Positions 18,021-27,311 of a DNA stretch of 64,000 nt are shown here, piece by piece. The notes beneath the pieces are model-generated. The model searched no databases. It was not told where the DNA came from and was given only the letters and a program-made list of their open reading frames with translations. Within the stretch, counting starts at the first letter, position 1, and each line of letters opens with the position of its first letter. This DNA is from Flavobacterium sp. KJJ (lineage in GTDB: Bacteria; Bacteroidota; Bacteroidia; Flavobacteriales; Flavobacteriaceae), in contig NZ_JARP01000002.1 in NCBI RefSeq assembly GCF_000708595.2, positions 124,001 through 188,000 on the forward strand, in the 5' to 3' direction. The position numbers and the translations under genes are program-made.

Positions 18021-18437
18021 ATGAATTTCACTTACCCTAAAAATGAACGCTTAAAAAGCAAAACCGTAATTGGATTACTGTTTTCTGAAGGAAAATCGGT
18101 TTCTAAATATCCATTGCGTTTGGTTTACCGTCAAGCGGAAGCTGATTCAGAAGAAAAAATTAAAATTGGAGTATCGGTTTCTAAGAAATACTTTAAAAGA
18201 GCCGTTGACCGAAATTACTTCAAACGCGTTCTTAGAGAAACGTATCGATTAAACAAACATTTGCTTTTAGAAAACATTCAACAGCCTTATTCTCTGATGT
18301 TTTTTTACCAGACTAAAGACAAATTATCTTACGAAGAAATCAACACAAAGACAATTCAATTGTTTGAGAAATTTCTATTGCAAGTAAATAAAACAGCCGA
18401 TTCTGAAAACAAAACAGAATCGCAAAATCCTTTGTAA
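18021..18437 (+). CDS. rnpA: Ribonuclease P protein component
   Basis: A basic protein of 138 residues that assists the RNase P RNA in trimming tRNA 5' ends. It has the N-terminal NERLKSK segment and the conserved RNA-binding motif around VDRNYFKRVLRETYR (about residues 57-71). The usual partner rpmH is not adjacent, which is normal in Bacteroidota. The C-terminal tail is short and polar. A good promoter box lies upstream and the protease gene follows 104 bp later. Confidence 0.95.
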   Translation: MNFTYPKNERLKSKTVIGLLFSEGKSVSKYPLRLVYRQAEADSEEKIKIGVSVSKKYFKRAVDRNYFKRVLRETYRLNKHLLLENIQQPYSLMFFYQTKDKLSYEEINTKTIQLFEKFLLQVNKTADSENKTESQNPL

Positions 18438-18541
18438 TTAATTCTTTTCTGACTGTTCGTCGATAATCATTTACTGGGAATGCCTTTATTAATGATTTAT
18501 TCTTATTTTAGTGCTTTATTTATTTCAGATATTACATAAAC

Positions 18542-20179
18542 ATGGCTACTTTTTTCAAAAGAAAAATCATTATACCAACCGTTGCGGCGGCATTTCTATT
18601 TATTGGAACCAGTTTCAAAGACGACTTTTTTGAAATTGCTAAACAAATAGAAATTTTTACAACCCTCTTTAAAGCGGTAAATACCAATTACGTAGACGAG
18701 ACCAATCCGGGTGATTTAATGGACAAAGCCATTAAAAGCATGTTAGGAAGTTTAGATCCGTACACTGTTTATTTTAATGAGCAGGATGTTGTAAACTTTA
18801 AAATCAATAATACTGGAGAATATACCGGAATTGGCGCTTTGATTTCTAGAAAAAAAGACCGCTTAATAGTTCGCGAGCCTTATAAAAACTATCCTGCAGA
18901 TAAAGCGGGACTAAAAGCTGGTGACGAAATTATTCAAATTGGAGATGTTTTGATTGCTGATTTTAAAGATGACGCTTCGCAGTTATTAAAAGGAACTAAA
19001 AACACCAAAATTCAGATTAAATATTTACGTCAAGGAAAAACGTATACAACCGAATTGATTCTTGACGAAGTTGATATTAAATCTGTTCCGTTTTACGGGA
19101 AGATTGATGATAAAACCGGTTATATTGTTTTAGCACATTTTAGCAGAAAAGCTGCTGCCGAAGTAAAAGACGCTCTTGAAAAACTAAAAGCAGACGGTGC
19201 CAAACAAATTGTCCTTGATTTAAGAGGAAATCCCGGAGGGTTGTTGAATGAAGCCATCGATATCTGTAATTTATTTGTTCCGAAAAACGAAGTTATCGTT
19301 ACCACAAAATCAAGAATTGAAAAACACAACAATACTTATAAAACCACTAAAGAACCTGTAGATACTGAAATTCCGTTAGCAATTTTGGTTAACGGACGAA
19401 GTGCATCGGCATCAGAAATTGTATCTGGAGCTTTACAGGATTTAGATCGCGCCGTTATTTTAGGAAGCCGCAGTTTCGGTAAAGGTTTGGTTCAGCGTTC
19501 TGTTGATTTAACTTACGGAACGCAATTAAAAGTAACTATTTCTCGTTACTACACACCTTCTGGGCGTTGTATTCAAGCGTTAGATTATGCGCACAAAGAC
19601 AAAAATGGTGTTGCTCAAAAAACAGATGCAAAAAACTTTAATGCTTTTAAAACCAGAAAAGGCAGAACTGTTTATGACGGAGGAGGAGTTTTGCCCGATA
19701 TCGAATTAGACGAAACCAAGACCAGTCCAATCACGACTGCTTTATTAAAAAATGACGGAATCTTTGATTATGCAACGACGTACTATTATAAAAATCCAAA
19801 TTTAGGAGATAAAATTCCGGTGCTTACGGATGCTGATTATACTAGTTTCAAACAATACTTAAAAACAAACAAAATCAGTTTTGACACTGAAACTGAAGTG
19901 GCATTGAGAAATACTTTGGCTGCAGCCAAAAATGAAAAAATTGACGAAACCATAGCGCCTGAATATCAGCAATTATTGGCCGCACTTGAAAAAAGTGAAA
20001 CTACATTATTAGACAAAAACCAAAAAGAAATCAAGAATTTGATTCAAGAAGAACTGATCAAAAGATATCAGTATCAAGAAGGTTTGTATCAATTTTATAT
20101 CAAAAACAATTCAGAAATTAAGAAAGCGGTCAGCGTTTTAAATAATCAAACTGAGTATAAAACGATTTTAAAAATGTAA
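18542..20179 (+). CDS. S41 C-terminal processing peptidase (CtpA/Prc type)
   Basis: A protein of 545 residues with an N-terminal membrane or export segment (about residues 8-24). A PDZ domain covers about residues 85-165 (GIGALISRKKDRLIV, GLKAGDEIIQIGD). The S41 catalytic domain follows with LDLRGNPGGLLNEAID, the catalytic serine motif GRSASASEIVSGAL (about 285-298) and the lysine in GSRSFGKGLVQ. Such proteases trim C-termini of periplasmic proteins. It is eight bases from the OmpA-type gene, so they are probably one transcript. Confidence 0.96.
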   Translation: MATFFKRKIIIPTVAAAFLFIGTSFKDDFFEIAKQIEIFTTLFKAVNTNYVDETNPGDLMDKAIKSMLGSLDPYTVYFNEQDVVNFKINNTGEYTGIGALISRKKDRLIVREPYKNYPADKAGLKAGDEIIQIGDVLIADFKDDASQLLKGTKNTKIQIKYLRQGKTYTTELILDEVDIKSVPFYGKIDDKTGYIVLAHFSRKAAAEVKDALEKLKADGAKQIVLDLRGNPGGLLNEAIDICNLFVPKNEVIVTTKSRIEKHNNTYKTTKEPVDTEIPLAILVNGRSASASEIVSGALQDLDRAVILGSRSFGKGLVQRSVDLTYGTQLKVTISRYYTPSGRCIQALDYAHKDKNGVAQKTDAKNFNAFKTRKGRTVYDGGGVLPDIELDETKTSPITTALLKNDGIFDYATTYYYKNPNLGDKIPVLTDADYTSFKQYLKTNKISFDTETEVALRNTLAAAKNEKIDETIAPEYQQLLAALEKSETTLLDKNQKEIKNLIQEELIKRYQYQEGLYQFYIKNNSEIKKAVSVLNNQTEYKTILKM

Positions 20180-20187
20180 AAAAAAGA

Positions 20188-20991
20188 ATGAAACTTTGTA
20201 GAGCCTTATTTCTGTTTATTATTTACAATTTATCGGCGCAACAAAAACCCATCGAAACCATTTATTTTGAGTTTGACAAATATGATCTCACCTCAAAACA
20301 AACCGAAGTTGTAACTAATTTCATTAAAAACATTGACACTTCTAAAGTAGAGTCAATACAAATTTACGGATACTGCGACGATCGCGGTACAGACGAGTAT
20401 AATTTTAGATTATCGAATAATCGTGCTCTTACGATTCAGAATCTATTAGTTTCTGCTGGATTCAATCAGACAAAAATTGTTATTTTAGAAGGAAAAGGCC
20501 GGGTAGTTGTACGGCCTGATACTGTCGAAAGCCTCAGTGAAACTCGTTCTCGGAATCGGCGGGTCGACTTGATCGCCGTGAGACGGAACAGCTTTGGAAA
20601 AGGAATTCGAAATTCATTTAAAGACAATCTGAAAGTTGGCGATAAAGTTTGTCTAGAAAGTATTTTATTTGACATTGGAAGTTCGAAACTCACCCATACT
20701 TCTAAAAAAGAATTAGATAAAATAGCCGAAACTCTCCTGCATCAAAAAAATATTAAATTTGAAATAAGAGGCCACGTTTGCTGTACTCCAGAAATATACA
20801 GCGACGGAATTGACAAAGCAACCAATGAAAGAAGACTTTCCTGGAATCGTGCCAAAACCGTTTTTTACTATTTGAGCTCGAAAAAAATATCTAAAAACAG
20901 AATGACTTATCAAGGATATGGCAATAAAAACCCCTTGGGAAGAGGTGACAATCTTGATCGCCGTGTTGAATTCGTCATTACTAAACTATGA
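20188..20991 (+). CDS. Protein with two OmpA-like domains
   Basis: A protein of 267 residues with a short signal peptide (ending about LSAQQ) and two OmpA C-terminal-like domains in tandem, with no barrel. The first spans about residues 20-130 (ETIYFEFDKYDLTSKQ, IYGYCDDRGTDEYNFRLSNNRA, SRNRRVDLIAV). The second spans about 150-267 (SILFDIGSSKLT, FEIRGHVCCTP, NLDRRVEFVIT). These domains bind peptidoglycan diaminopimelate. Tight linkage to the CtpA-type protease suggests a shared envelope role. Confidence 0.88.
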   Translation: MKLCRALFLFIIYNLSAQQKPIETIYFEFDKYDLTSKQTEVVTNFIKNIDTSKVESIQIYGYCDDRGTDEYNFRLSNNRALTIQNLLVSAGFNQTKIVILEGKGRVVVRPDTVESLSETRSRNRRVDLIAVRRNSFGKGIRNSFKDNLKVGDKVCLESILFDIGSSKLTHTSKKELDKIAETLLHQKNIKFEIRGHVCCTPEIYSDGIDKATNERRLSWNRAKTVFYYLSSKKISKNRMTYQGYGNKNPLGRGDNLDRRVEFVITKL

Positions 20992-21126
20992 CATTTATTT
21001 GAATAAAAATTTCTATTTACTTAAAGTTTAACTTTAAACAAAGTAGTTATTTTTTTAATTTTAAGAAAGTTACAAATCAATATTAAAATCAAAAATTATT
21101 ATTGCAACATCATTACAATAGTGTTT

Positions 21127-21573
21127 TTAACCACGAATCATTTCGATATGCGGAATATCGTCTTCCAAATACATTTCGCTTGTTTGTACAAATCCATGGC
21201 TTTCATAAAACTTCTTTAAATATAATTGAGCACCAATTGTAATTTTATCTTTTCCAAAATTTGATTTTATTCCTGCAATGGCTTCACGCATTAAATCATG
21301 TCCCCACTTTCTATCACGATAATTAGCATCTACTACTACTCTGCCAATTGAAGAATTATCAAAGCTTATTCCAGCGTCGAATAAACGTGCATAGGCAACT
21401 ATCTTACCGTCGTATTCTCCAATTAGATGTAAGGCAAGCTTGTCTTTGCCATCTGCGTCTAAATAAACGCAATTTTGCTCGACAACAAAGATCTCACTTC
21501 TAACTTTAAGCAAATCATATAACTCATGAACCGTTAATGCGTCAAACGGCTTTATTTTCCATTTTAATTCCAT
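21127..21573 (-). CDS. ElaA-type GNAT acetyltransferase
   Basis: A cytosolic protein of 148 residues. It has the ElaA N-terminus LYDLLKVRSEIFVVEQNCVY, the strand YDGKIVAYARLF, the motif SIGRVVVDANYRDRKWGHDLM that forms the acetyl-CoA loop, and the late FYESHGFVQTSEMYLEDDIPH segment. The substrate is not known. It stands alone between two tails, with a terminator-like hairpin at 21645-21677 on its upstream side. Confidence 0.92.
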   Translation of the reverse strand: MELKWKIKPFDALTVHELYDLLKVRSEIFVVEQNCVYLDADGKDKLALHLIGEYDGKIVAYARLFDAGISFDNSSIGRVVVDANYRDRKWGHDLMREAIAGIKSNFGKDKITIGAQLYLKKFYESHGFVQTSEMYLEDDIPHIEMIRG

Positions 21574-21644
21574 TCTATTTTATTTGTAGTTTTTTATCGT
21601 TGTTAAGTGTTAAAAGCAAAATTACATCAAATATTGCCACATAG

Positions 21645-21677
21645 AAATCCCGATTACAATTTGCAATCGGGATTTTT
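21645..21677. terminator. Intrinsic terminator between the ElaA and DUF1579 genes
   Basis: AAATCCCGATT (21645-21655) and AATCGGGATTT (21665-21675) pair perfectly across a 9-nt loop, with TTTTT to 21677 on the + strand and an A-rich flank. On the - strand it lies just after the DUF1579 stop, which is its likely job. Confidence 0.8.
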
Positions 21678-21698
21678 AAAACTTAGGAATCTAAATTC

Positions 21699-22340
21699 CT
21701 ATTTTTTCTTCATGATAATTTCCATGCTCTTATATTCTTGTCCGTTTTTCGTATCGAAAGTTTCTAATTTGCGGGTAGATGCATCAACAATGGTATACAA
21801 TTCTCTATAAGGCGATTTTTTTCCGTTTAACGGACTTACCATTTCGCCTTTAAATTCTATGCTTTTGCTCGCTTCGTCATATTTTCCAAGTGCGACCATC
21901 ATACCCGTTCCCATATTATCAATAAAAGTAGTGGTGTATTCTTTGCTGGCATTATTATAAGCCAGTGTACTTTTCCCTTCAAATGGCTGACCCATCATAG
22001 TTCCGTTATAATTTGCTTCTTGATAACGGCCACCAAGTATCATTTTGATATTTGCTGTCGAAGTGGCTTTGCTCGGTTTTCCGTCGGGTTCTTCCCAAAA
22101 AGTCATATCACAGTTCCAAGTTCCTGTTTCATCTGCCATCAATTTGTGTGGAGCAGTAGGCGCAGCATATGCTTGCCATGCCTTCATTTGTGCTGCAGAA
22201 TCTAAAACTGGTTCTGCAATTGCTTCTTCTGTTTTTACACTAGCAGTGTCTTTTGTGGTTACCATTTCAGTTTTTACTTCCTTTTTACAAGAAGCAAAAC
22301 ACAAAACTAACATTGATAATGCTACATAATAATTTTTCAT
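21699..22340 (-). CDS. DUF1579-like lipoprotein
   Basis: A protein of 213 residues with a lipoprotein signal (YVALSMLVLCFASCKKE, lipid Cys near residue 18), a low-complexity Thr/Glu/Ala linker, then a beta-rich domain from about residue 65: TGTWNCDMTFWEEPDGKPS, ILGGRYQEANYNGTMMGQPF, TYNNASKEY-like and MEIIMKKK at the end. The spacing fits DUF1579, an eight-stranded lipocalin-like fold of unknown ligand. Monocistronic with its own -7 box (22369-22376). Confidence 0.88.
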   Translation of the reverse strand: MKNYYVALSMLVLCFASCKKEVKTEMVTTKDTASVKTEEAIAEPVLDSAAQMKAWQAYAAPTAPHKLMADETGTWNCDMTFWEEPDGKPSKATSTANIKMILGGRYQEANYNGTMMGQPFEGKSTLAYNNASKEYTTTFIDNMGTGMMVALGKYDEASKSIEFKGEMVSPLNGKKSPYRELYTIVDASTRKLETFDTKNGQEYKSMEIIMKKK

Positions 22341-22368
22341 AAGTATCTCATTTAATGTTTGTTATAAA

Positions 22369-22376
22369 CAAAAGTA
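22369..22376 (-). promoter_or_regulatory. Putative -7 box for the DUF1579 gene
   Basis: CAAAAGTA on the + strand is TACTTTTG on the - strand, 28 bases before the ATG at 22340. No clear -33 element. Confidence 0.45.
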
Positions 22377-22394
22377 TGAAAAATTATAATAAAA

Positions 22395-23363
22395 TTATCT
22401 TTTATCTATTTTAACCGATTTTATAATGGCTTCTAAATCAAGCATTAAGTCACGTTCTTGATTGGATGGTGAGTAGCAGAAACCTTCGATAACCAATATT
22501 CGATTGTATGTTTCATCAACTATTGCATAATTGATAAAAGGTCCAGCCATGAAATCGTTTTTAAGCTCCCAAGTTCCTTTTGTTTCATACGCTTTCTTTC
22601 CGTCTAAAAGTGTGTTTGAAAAATAAGGTGCATAAGCTTCACCGGTAATCATGCGTGTATTGGGTTCTCTTCCTTTGATGTAAGTCCCAATAGAATCTCG
22701 CATTCTAATGATATTCCCGACAACGTTAGATTTCTTTTTAAAATTACGAAGCGGAATCTGGTAAATAAGCAAACTTGTATTACCGCTGATTATATCATTT
22801 TTAAGCCAAATAAAATTCTTTTTATGAAGCATGTATTCATATCCCGTTGGAATCTGGAGATCGATATGAAATTTGTTTTTGATGACAGCCGGATTCAGTA
22901 ATGATTTGCTGTTATCCTGCTGAATTTTTTCGATTTCAGCATCTCGAATCATTTTGATAATTTGTGCAGAATTGAGTTCGATACTGCAAATAATATCATC
23001 TACAGATTTTCCGTAAATACGAAAAGTATTGTGGGGCAGATTTTTGCTTCTTGTGATTTCAAATTTATCTGTTGTGGCTTTTTTTACAACAATAATACTT
23101 CTGCTGTCGGTAACAAAACCTTCTAGCAGACGGGCAGGATATTGATTGATTGTAAAAAGAGGCTCTTCTTGAGTAAGGCCCCAAACTGGAGATGCAAATT
23201 TATTACGAATACTGTCACCTACTTCTCCATACCACAATTGGTCGTCAATGATTATAGAAATTGTGTTGGTTTTACCAGATACAGGCTGAGGCTGTTTATC
23301 GGTTTTTAAACACGAAATCAGCAAAAACGGCAGTAGTACTAATAAAAAATGGGTTTTATTCAT
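22395..23363 (-). CDS. DUF4837-like lipoprotein
   Basis: A protein of 322 residues with a lipoprotein signal (LLVLLPFLLISCLK, Cys near 18). The segments IIIDDQLWYGEVGDSIR, FRIYGKSVDDII, IPTGYEYMLHKKNFIWLK and the GRYEP-like KGREPNTRMITGEAYAP resemble the DUF4837 family, which is common next to LysM transglycosylase and pgk genes in flavobacteria. Function unknown; position suggests a role at the cell wall. The -7 box TAAATTTG is at 23388-23395 on the - strand. Confidence 0.85.
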   Translation of the reverse strand: MNKTHFLLVLLPFLLISCLKTDKQPQPVSGKTNTISIIIDDQLWYGEVGDSIRNKFASPVWGLTQEEPLFTINQYPARLLEGFVTDSRSIIVVKKATTDKFEITRSKNLPHNTFRIYGKSVDDIICSIELNSAQIIKMIRDAEIEKIQQDNSKSLLNPAVIKNKFHIDLQIPTGYEYMLHKKNFIWLKNDIISGNTSLLIYQIPLRNFKKKSNVVGNIIRMRDSIGTYIKGREPNTRMITGEAYAPYFSNTLLDGKKAYETKGTWELKNDFMAGPFINYAIVDETYNRILVIEGFCYSPSNQERDLMLDLEAIIKSVKIDKR

Positions 23364-23387
23364 TTTTTTAATTTATGAAATAAAACC

Positions 23388-23395
23388 CAAATTTA
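23388..23395 (-). promoter_or_regulatory. Putative -7 box for the DUF4837 gene
   Basis: CAAATTTA on the + strand reads TAAATTTG on the - strand, 25 bases before the ATG. Just after the upstream gene's stop; no clear -33 element. Confidence 0.4.
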
Positions 23396-23407
23396 GATGT
23401 TTTTTTA

Positions 23408-25246
23408 TTATCCGTTTATTTTAAGTTTCATTCCGGGTTTTATATCTCCGTCTTTAATACCATTCCATTTTTTAATATCTGAAATTGTAACTCCAGGATA
23501 TTTTTTAGAAATGCTATACAAAGAATCTCCTTTTTTAACATAATAATCTTCGCCCATTTTAGCTGATGAAGCACCTTTCTTGAAAGAATCAACAGATGCA
23601 TTTGTTGAAACTATTGCATTGTTAACTGTACTTGGCTCATCTATTTCTAGAACTGCTTTAGAAACTATTAATGTTTTTCCTAAACCAATGTTGTTTGAAG
23701 GCAGATTATTAAGTTCTTTTAAGTCAGCAATAGTTGTGCCGAATTTTTTAGCAATACTTCCTAAATTATCTCCTGCAGCTACAACATATTCTTGAGTTTG
23801 TCCAGATGTTTTTTCTTTTTCATCTGCAGCGGCAACAGCTTCAGTTGGTTTTTTATCTGTTTCAGGCATTGCTTTCAAATCTTTTGGATTTTTTGCAATA
23901 GGATCTGCATTAGATTTTATTTTTAAATTTTGCCCAAGAGCGATTGAGTTTCCTTTAATGTTATTCCATTTTTTTAAATCTAAAATAGAAACATCGTATT
24001 TATCTGCAATAGCGCCCAGATTATCTCCTTTTTGAACTTTATAGATTTCTGTTTCAGTAGGAATTGTTTTCTCCAGCTTTGCTTTTGCTTTTGGACCTAC
24101 TTTTAAAGCTAATTGTTTTGACATTGTTCTAATTCCAGATTGGTGCTGAACGTACGCATAAATTTGATCTTCATTAGAAACAAAAGTTGCAATTTTATCT
24201 TTTGGAAGACGCAAGAAGTGCGGTTCGCCTTGATAATGAGGCACAACATTTAATTTATACGAAGGGTTTAAAAGTTGAATCTGAGATTGTGGCATATCTA
24301 ACAAATCAGCAATTTGTTTGAATGTCATCTCATTTTTGATGTTAACTGTATCTGTTTCGAAGTTTTTAACTACAGCTCTTTCAGGATTAATTCCGTGTTC
24401 TTTGTGATATTCAAAAAGATACATTGTAGCATAAAAAGCTGGAACATAACCTTGTGTTTCTTTAGGAAGATTACTGCGAATGTCCCAATATTTGGTCTGA
24501 CCTCCAGAACGGCGAATTGCTTTGGTAACATTTCCAGGTCCAGAGTTGTATGACGCTAAAACAAGTTCCCAATCGTTAAATACATTGAACATTTTGTTCA
24601 TGTATTCACTGCAGGCTGCGGTTGCTTTCATAGGATCGCTTCGCTCGTCTATATAAGAATCAATTTTAAGTGCGTATTGTTTTCCGGTGCCGTACATGAA
24701 TTGCCAAAGACCCGTAGCGCCCATTTTAGAAACTGCTTTAGGATTTAAAGCAGATTCTACAACGGCTAAATATTTAATTTCTAAAGGAATATTATGTCTT
24801 GAAAAAGACTCCTCAAAAATTGGGAAGTAATATTCTGATAAAGCCATTAATCGAGAAAACGATTTTCTTCGATTCTTAAGAAATGACTTTATTATGTTTT
24901 CTAAACCTTGATTGTATTCAATATTAAAAGGTGATTTTTCGTTCATCGCCTGCAGACGCTGTTTCAGCAATTCTGTTGGCAACTCTTCATCAACTGTAAT
25001 ATCAGTGTTAATGGTTTGAATGTCTTTTGATAAATCGTCATAAATATCTAAGCTTGTCAGCTCTTTCATCCACAAACTGTCTACTCTCGCAGCCATGTCA
25101 TTTTTTTTGAAAGAACTTTTAACAGAATCTAGATAAGATAACTTAACTTCTGGTTTTATTTCTAAAGATGCTGTTGCAGTTTCCTGTGCAAACATCGATA
25201 TTGAAAAAAAAGCTGTAACGACTAAGGAGATTTTCTTTATAATCAT
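23408..25246 (-). CDS. Membrane-bound-type lytic transglycosylase with three LysM repeats (MltD-like)
   Basis: A protein of 612 residues from the ATG at 25246, which gives a clean signal peptide (MIIKKISLVVTAFFSISMFAQ); the frame extends to 25276 but that start would spoil the signal. The SLT domain (about residues 140-290) has EIKYLAVVESALNPKAVS with the catalytic Glu, the GATGLWQFM motif and LASYNSGPGNV. Three LysM peptidoglycan-binding repeats follow, near residues 405, 490 and 565 (each with the VKKGDSLYSISKKY-like core). It cuts glycan strands to anhydromuropeptides. Downstream of pgk on the same strand. Confidence 0.95.
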   Translation of the reverse strand: MIIKKISLVVTAFFSISMFAQETATASLEIKPEVKLSYLDSVKSSFKKNDMAARVDSLWMKELTSLDIYDDLSKDIQTINTDITVDEELPTELLKQRLQAMNEKSPFNIEYNQGLENIIKSFLKNRRKSFSRLMALSEYYFPIFEESFSRHNIPLEIKYLAVVESALNPKAVSKMGATGLWQFMYGTGKQYALKIDSYIDERSDPMKATAACSEYMNKMFNVFNDWELVLASYNSGPGNVTKAIRRSGGQTKYWDIRSNLPKETQGYVPAFYATMYLFEYHKEHGINPERAVVKNFETDTVNIKNEMTFKQIADLLDMPQSQIQLLNPSYKLNVVPHYQGEPHFLRLPKDKIATFVSNEDQIYAYVQHQSGIRTMSKQLALKVGPKAKAKLEKTIPTETEIYKVQKGDNLGAIADKYDVSILDLKKWNNIKGNSIALGQNLKIKSNADPIAKNPKDLKAMPETDKKPTEAVAAADEKEKTSGQTQEYVVAAGDNLGSIAKKFGTTIADLKELNNLPSNNIGLGKTLIVSKAVLEIDEPSTVNNAIVSTNASVDSFKKGASSAKMGEDYYVKKGDSLYSISKKYPGVTISDIKKWNGIKDGDIKPGMKLKING

Positions 25247-25356
25247 ATAACATTTTTTTAAAATTCTATAAATCAAATAATTATAGAAGCTTTAGTTTTG
25301 CAAACTTAAAAAGTTTACCGCCTAAATATACGTAAAAAAATGTTAATTGTGATTTT

Positions 25357-26544
25357 TTAGTCTAAAATCGCCGCAATTCCTGGTAAAACTTTTCCTTCCA
25401 GCATCTCTAACATCGCTCCACCACCTGTAGAAACGTAGCTCATTTTATCTTCTAGACCAAATTGTTTTACAGCAGCAACAGAATCTCCGCCTCCAACTAA
25501 TGAAAAAGCTCCTTTTTCAGTAGCTTCAGCAATATACTCTCCTAAAGCAATAGTTCCTTTTGCAAAAGATTCCATTTCAAAAACACCTAATGGACCATTC
25601 CATAAAATAGTTTTAGACTCTAAAATTACTTTTTTGAAATTTTCTAAAGATTTAGGGCCAGCATCAAGACCTTGCCATCCGTCTGGAATTGCAGTTACGT
25701 CTACAACTTGTGTATTTGCAGTGTTTGAGAAATCGTCAGCAGCAATTACGTCAACAGGAATATGAACTTGAACTCCCTTTTCTTTCGCTAATCTTAAAAT
25801 TTCAAGAGCCAGTTCTTGTTTGTCATCTTCGCAGATAGACTCGCCAATTTTTCCGCCTTGTGCTTTTATGAAAGTAAAAGTCATTCCACCACCAATAATC
25901 ATGTGGTCTACTTTATCTAAAATATTTTCGATAACTGTAATTTTTGAAGAAACTTTAGAACCTCCAAGAACCGCAGTTACAGGTTTTTCGCTGTTTTTTA
26001 ATACTTTATTCAAGCTTTCAATTTCTTTTGCCAATAAAGTTCCGAAACATTTTTCAGTTGGGAAAAATTGTGCAATAATAGTTGTAGAAGCGTGCGCTCT
26101 GTGAGCCGTTCCAAAAGCATCGTTTACATAAATATCTCCTAGTGATGCCAATTCTTTTGCAAAAGCAACATCTCCAGCTTCTTCTTCAGCATGAAAACGT
26201 AAATTTTCTAATAATAAAACTTCTCCTGGCTTAAGGTCTTTTGCCGCAGTTTGAGCTGGTTCTCCCACACAGTCTGTAGCAAATTTAACTTCAACTCCTA
26301 AAATTTTAGAAGCAGTTTTTAAAATATGTTTTAAAGAATATTTTTCTTCAGCGCCTTTTGGTCTTCCTAAGTGAGACATTAAAATTACACTTCCGCCTTG
26401 CGCTAAAATAGTATCAATTGTAGGTTTTGCAGCTTCGATACGTGTAGCATCTGTTACGTTAAAATTTTCATCTAAAGGCACATTAAAATCAACACGGATT
26501 ATTGCTTTTTTATTTTTGAAATCGAAATCGTTTAAAGTTTTCAT
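25357..26544 (-). CDS. pgk: Phosphoglycerate kinase
   Basis: A cytosolic glycolytic enzyme of 395 residues, making ATP from 1,3-bisphosphoglycerate. Motifs in order: [18 protein letters not shown] (about residues 16-33), [47 protein letters not shown] and [12 protein letters not shown] near the end with [13 protein letters not shown]. The ATG at 26544 gives the normal N-terminus; the open frame runs 36 bases further upstream. A -7 box is at 26578-26585. Confidence 0.98.
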   Translation of the reverse strand: MKTLNDFDFKNKKAIIRVDFNVPLDENFNVTDATRIEAAKPTIDTILAQGGSVILMSHLGRPKGAEEKYSLKHILKTASKILGVEVKFATDCVGEPAQTAAKDLKPGEVLLLENLRFHAEEEAGDVAFAKELASLGDIYVNDAFGTAHRAHASTTIIAQFFPTEKCFGTLLAKEIESLNKVLKNSEKPVTAVLGGSKVSSKITVIENILDKVDHMIIGGGMTFTFIKAQGGKIGESICEDDKQELALEILRLAKEKGVQVHIPVDVIAADDFSNTANTQVVDVTAIPDGWQGLDAGPKSLENFKKVILESKTILWNGPLGVFEMESFAKGTIALGEYIAEATEKGAFSLVGGGDSVAAVKQFGLEDKMSYVSTGGGAMLEMLEGKVLPGIAAILD

Positions 26545-26577
26545 TTGATAGTTTTTTAATTTTTTTAGATAGAACAA

Positions 26578-26585
26578 CAAATATA
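26578..26585 (-). promoter_or_regulatory. Putative -7 box for pgk
   Basis: CAAATATA on the + strand reads TATATTTG on the - strand, 33 bases before the chosen ATG; its position supports the shorter start. No clear -33 TTG. Confidence 0.5.
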
Positions 26586-26724
26586 GAACTTTTGGAGTAG
26601 TTATAAATTCGAATAAACTAAAAAATCGATAATTAAAAGAACGAAAACGTTATAATTTCACAAATAAAATGGTTTATTAAATTATAAACACAATTTTGAA
26701 TGCTAATTTAACATCCGGATCATA

Positions 26725-26763
26725 TAAAAAAACCTTCTCTGCCAAAAGAAAGACAGAAAAGGT
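26725..26763 (-). terminator. Intrinsic terminator of the dioxygenase-pirin cluster
   Basis: On the - strand ACCTTTTCTGTC pairs with GGCAGAGAAGGT (26752-26763 and 26732-26743), 12 bp with two wobbles and an 8-nt loop, followed by a U-run (26725-26731). It ends the gene at 26808. Confidence 0.75.
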
Positions 26764-26807
26764 CAAAAATGAATCGATTTATTTTTGTTTTTGGAGATTG
26801 CCTGCTA

Positions 26808-27308
26808 TTATTTTTGAATGTAACAAATTGACAAATGTTTTTGAACGGGAAACATCAGCGTTTCGTATTCATTTGCATTGTCGGTATTTTTAGAAACGAG
26901 ATAATTTCCTTCAATAATTCCGAAATACGTTAACAAGGGCGAATAAAATGTGATGCCAATTCTGTGCTTTGAGATATCGGTTATATCTGTATTTAAAATA
27001 TCAAGCTGATAGTTTATAAACGGAAAATAATTATTTCCTAGAACATCAGAAACTCTGTGAAAATTTCCTTTTAATTGTGAAACGTAACCACTCGCCGCAA
27101 TACCGGTTAAAAAATGAAGCTGTTCTGCTTTTTCGTTTTCTGCCAAAAGTTCTCTGAAAGTATTTTTTTTGTTTTCACCAGAATTAAATTGCTGACTTTG
27201 CATATTATATTCTTTGAAGGTATCTTCAAAAACATATTTATCCCACAAAAAAGTAGAGGAATTATCAATAATGACGCGGTACGCTAATTTAATTTTAGTG
27301 ATTTCCAT
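26808..27308 (-). CDS. Hypothetical protein, 166 aa
   Basis: A protein of 166 residues, no signal peptide. I do not recognise the family. The C-terminal half alternates beta-like segments (HRIGITFYSPLLTYFGIIEGNYLVS), while the N-terminal half is charged. It starts three bases after the pirin-like gene on the same strand and is followed by a terminator, so it is the last gene of that transcript. Confidence 0.75.
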   Translation of the reverse strand: MEITKIKLAYRVIIDNSSTFLWDKYVFEDTFKEYNMQSQQFNSGENKKNTFRELLAENEKAEQLHFLTGIAASGYVSQLKGNFHRVSDVLGNNYFPFINYQLDILNTDITDISKHRIGITFYSPLLTYFGIIEGNYLVSKNTDNANEYETLMFPVQKHLSICYIQK

Positions 27309-27311
27309 AAC

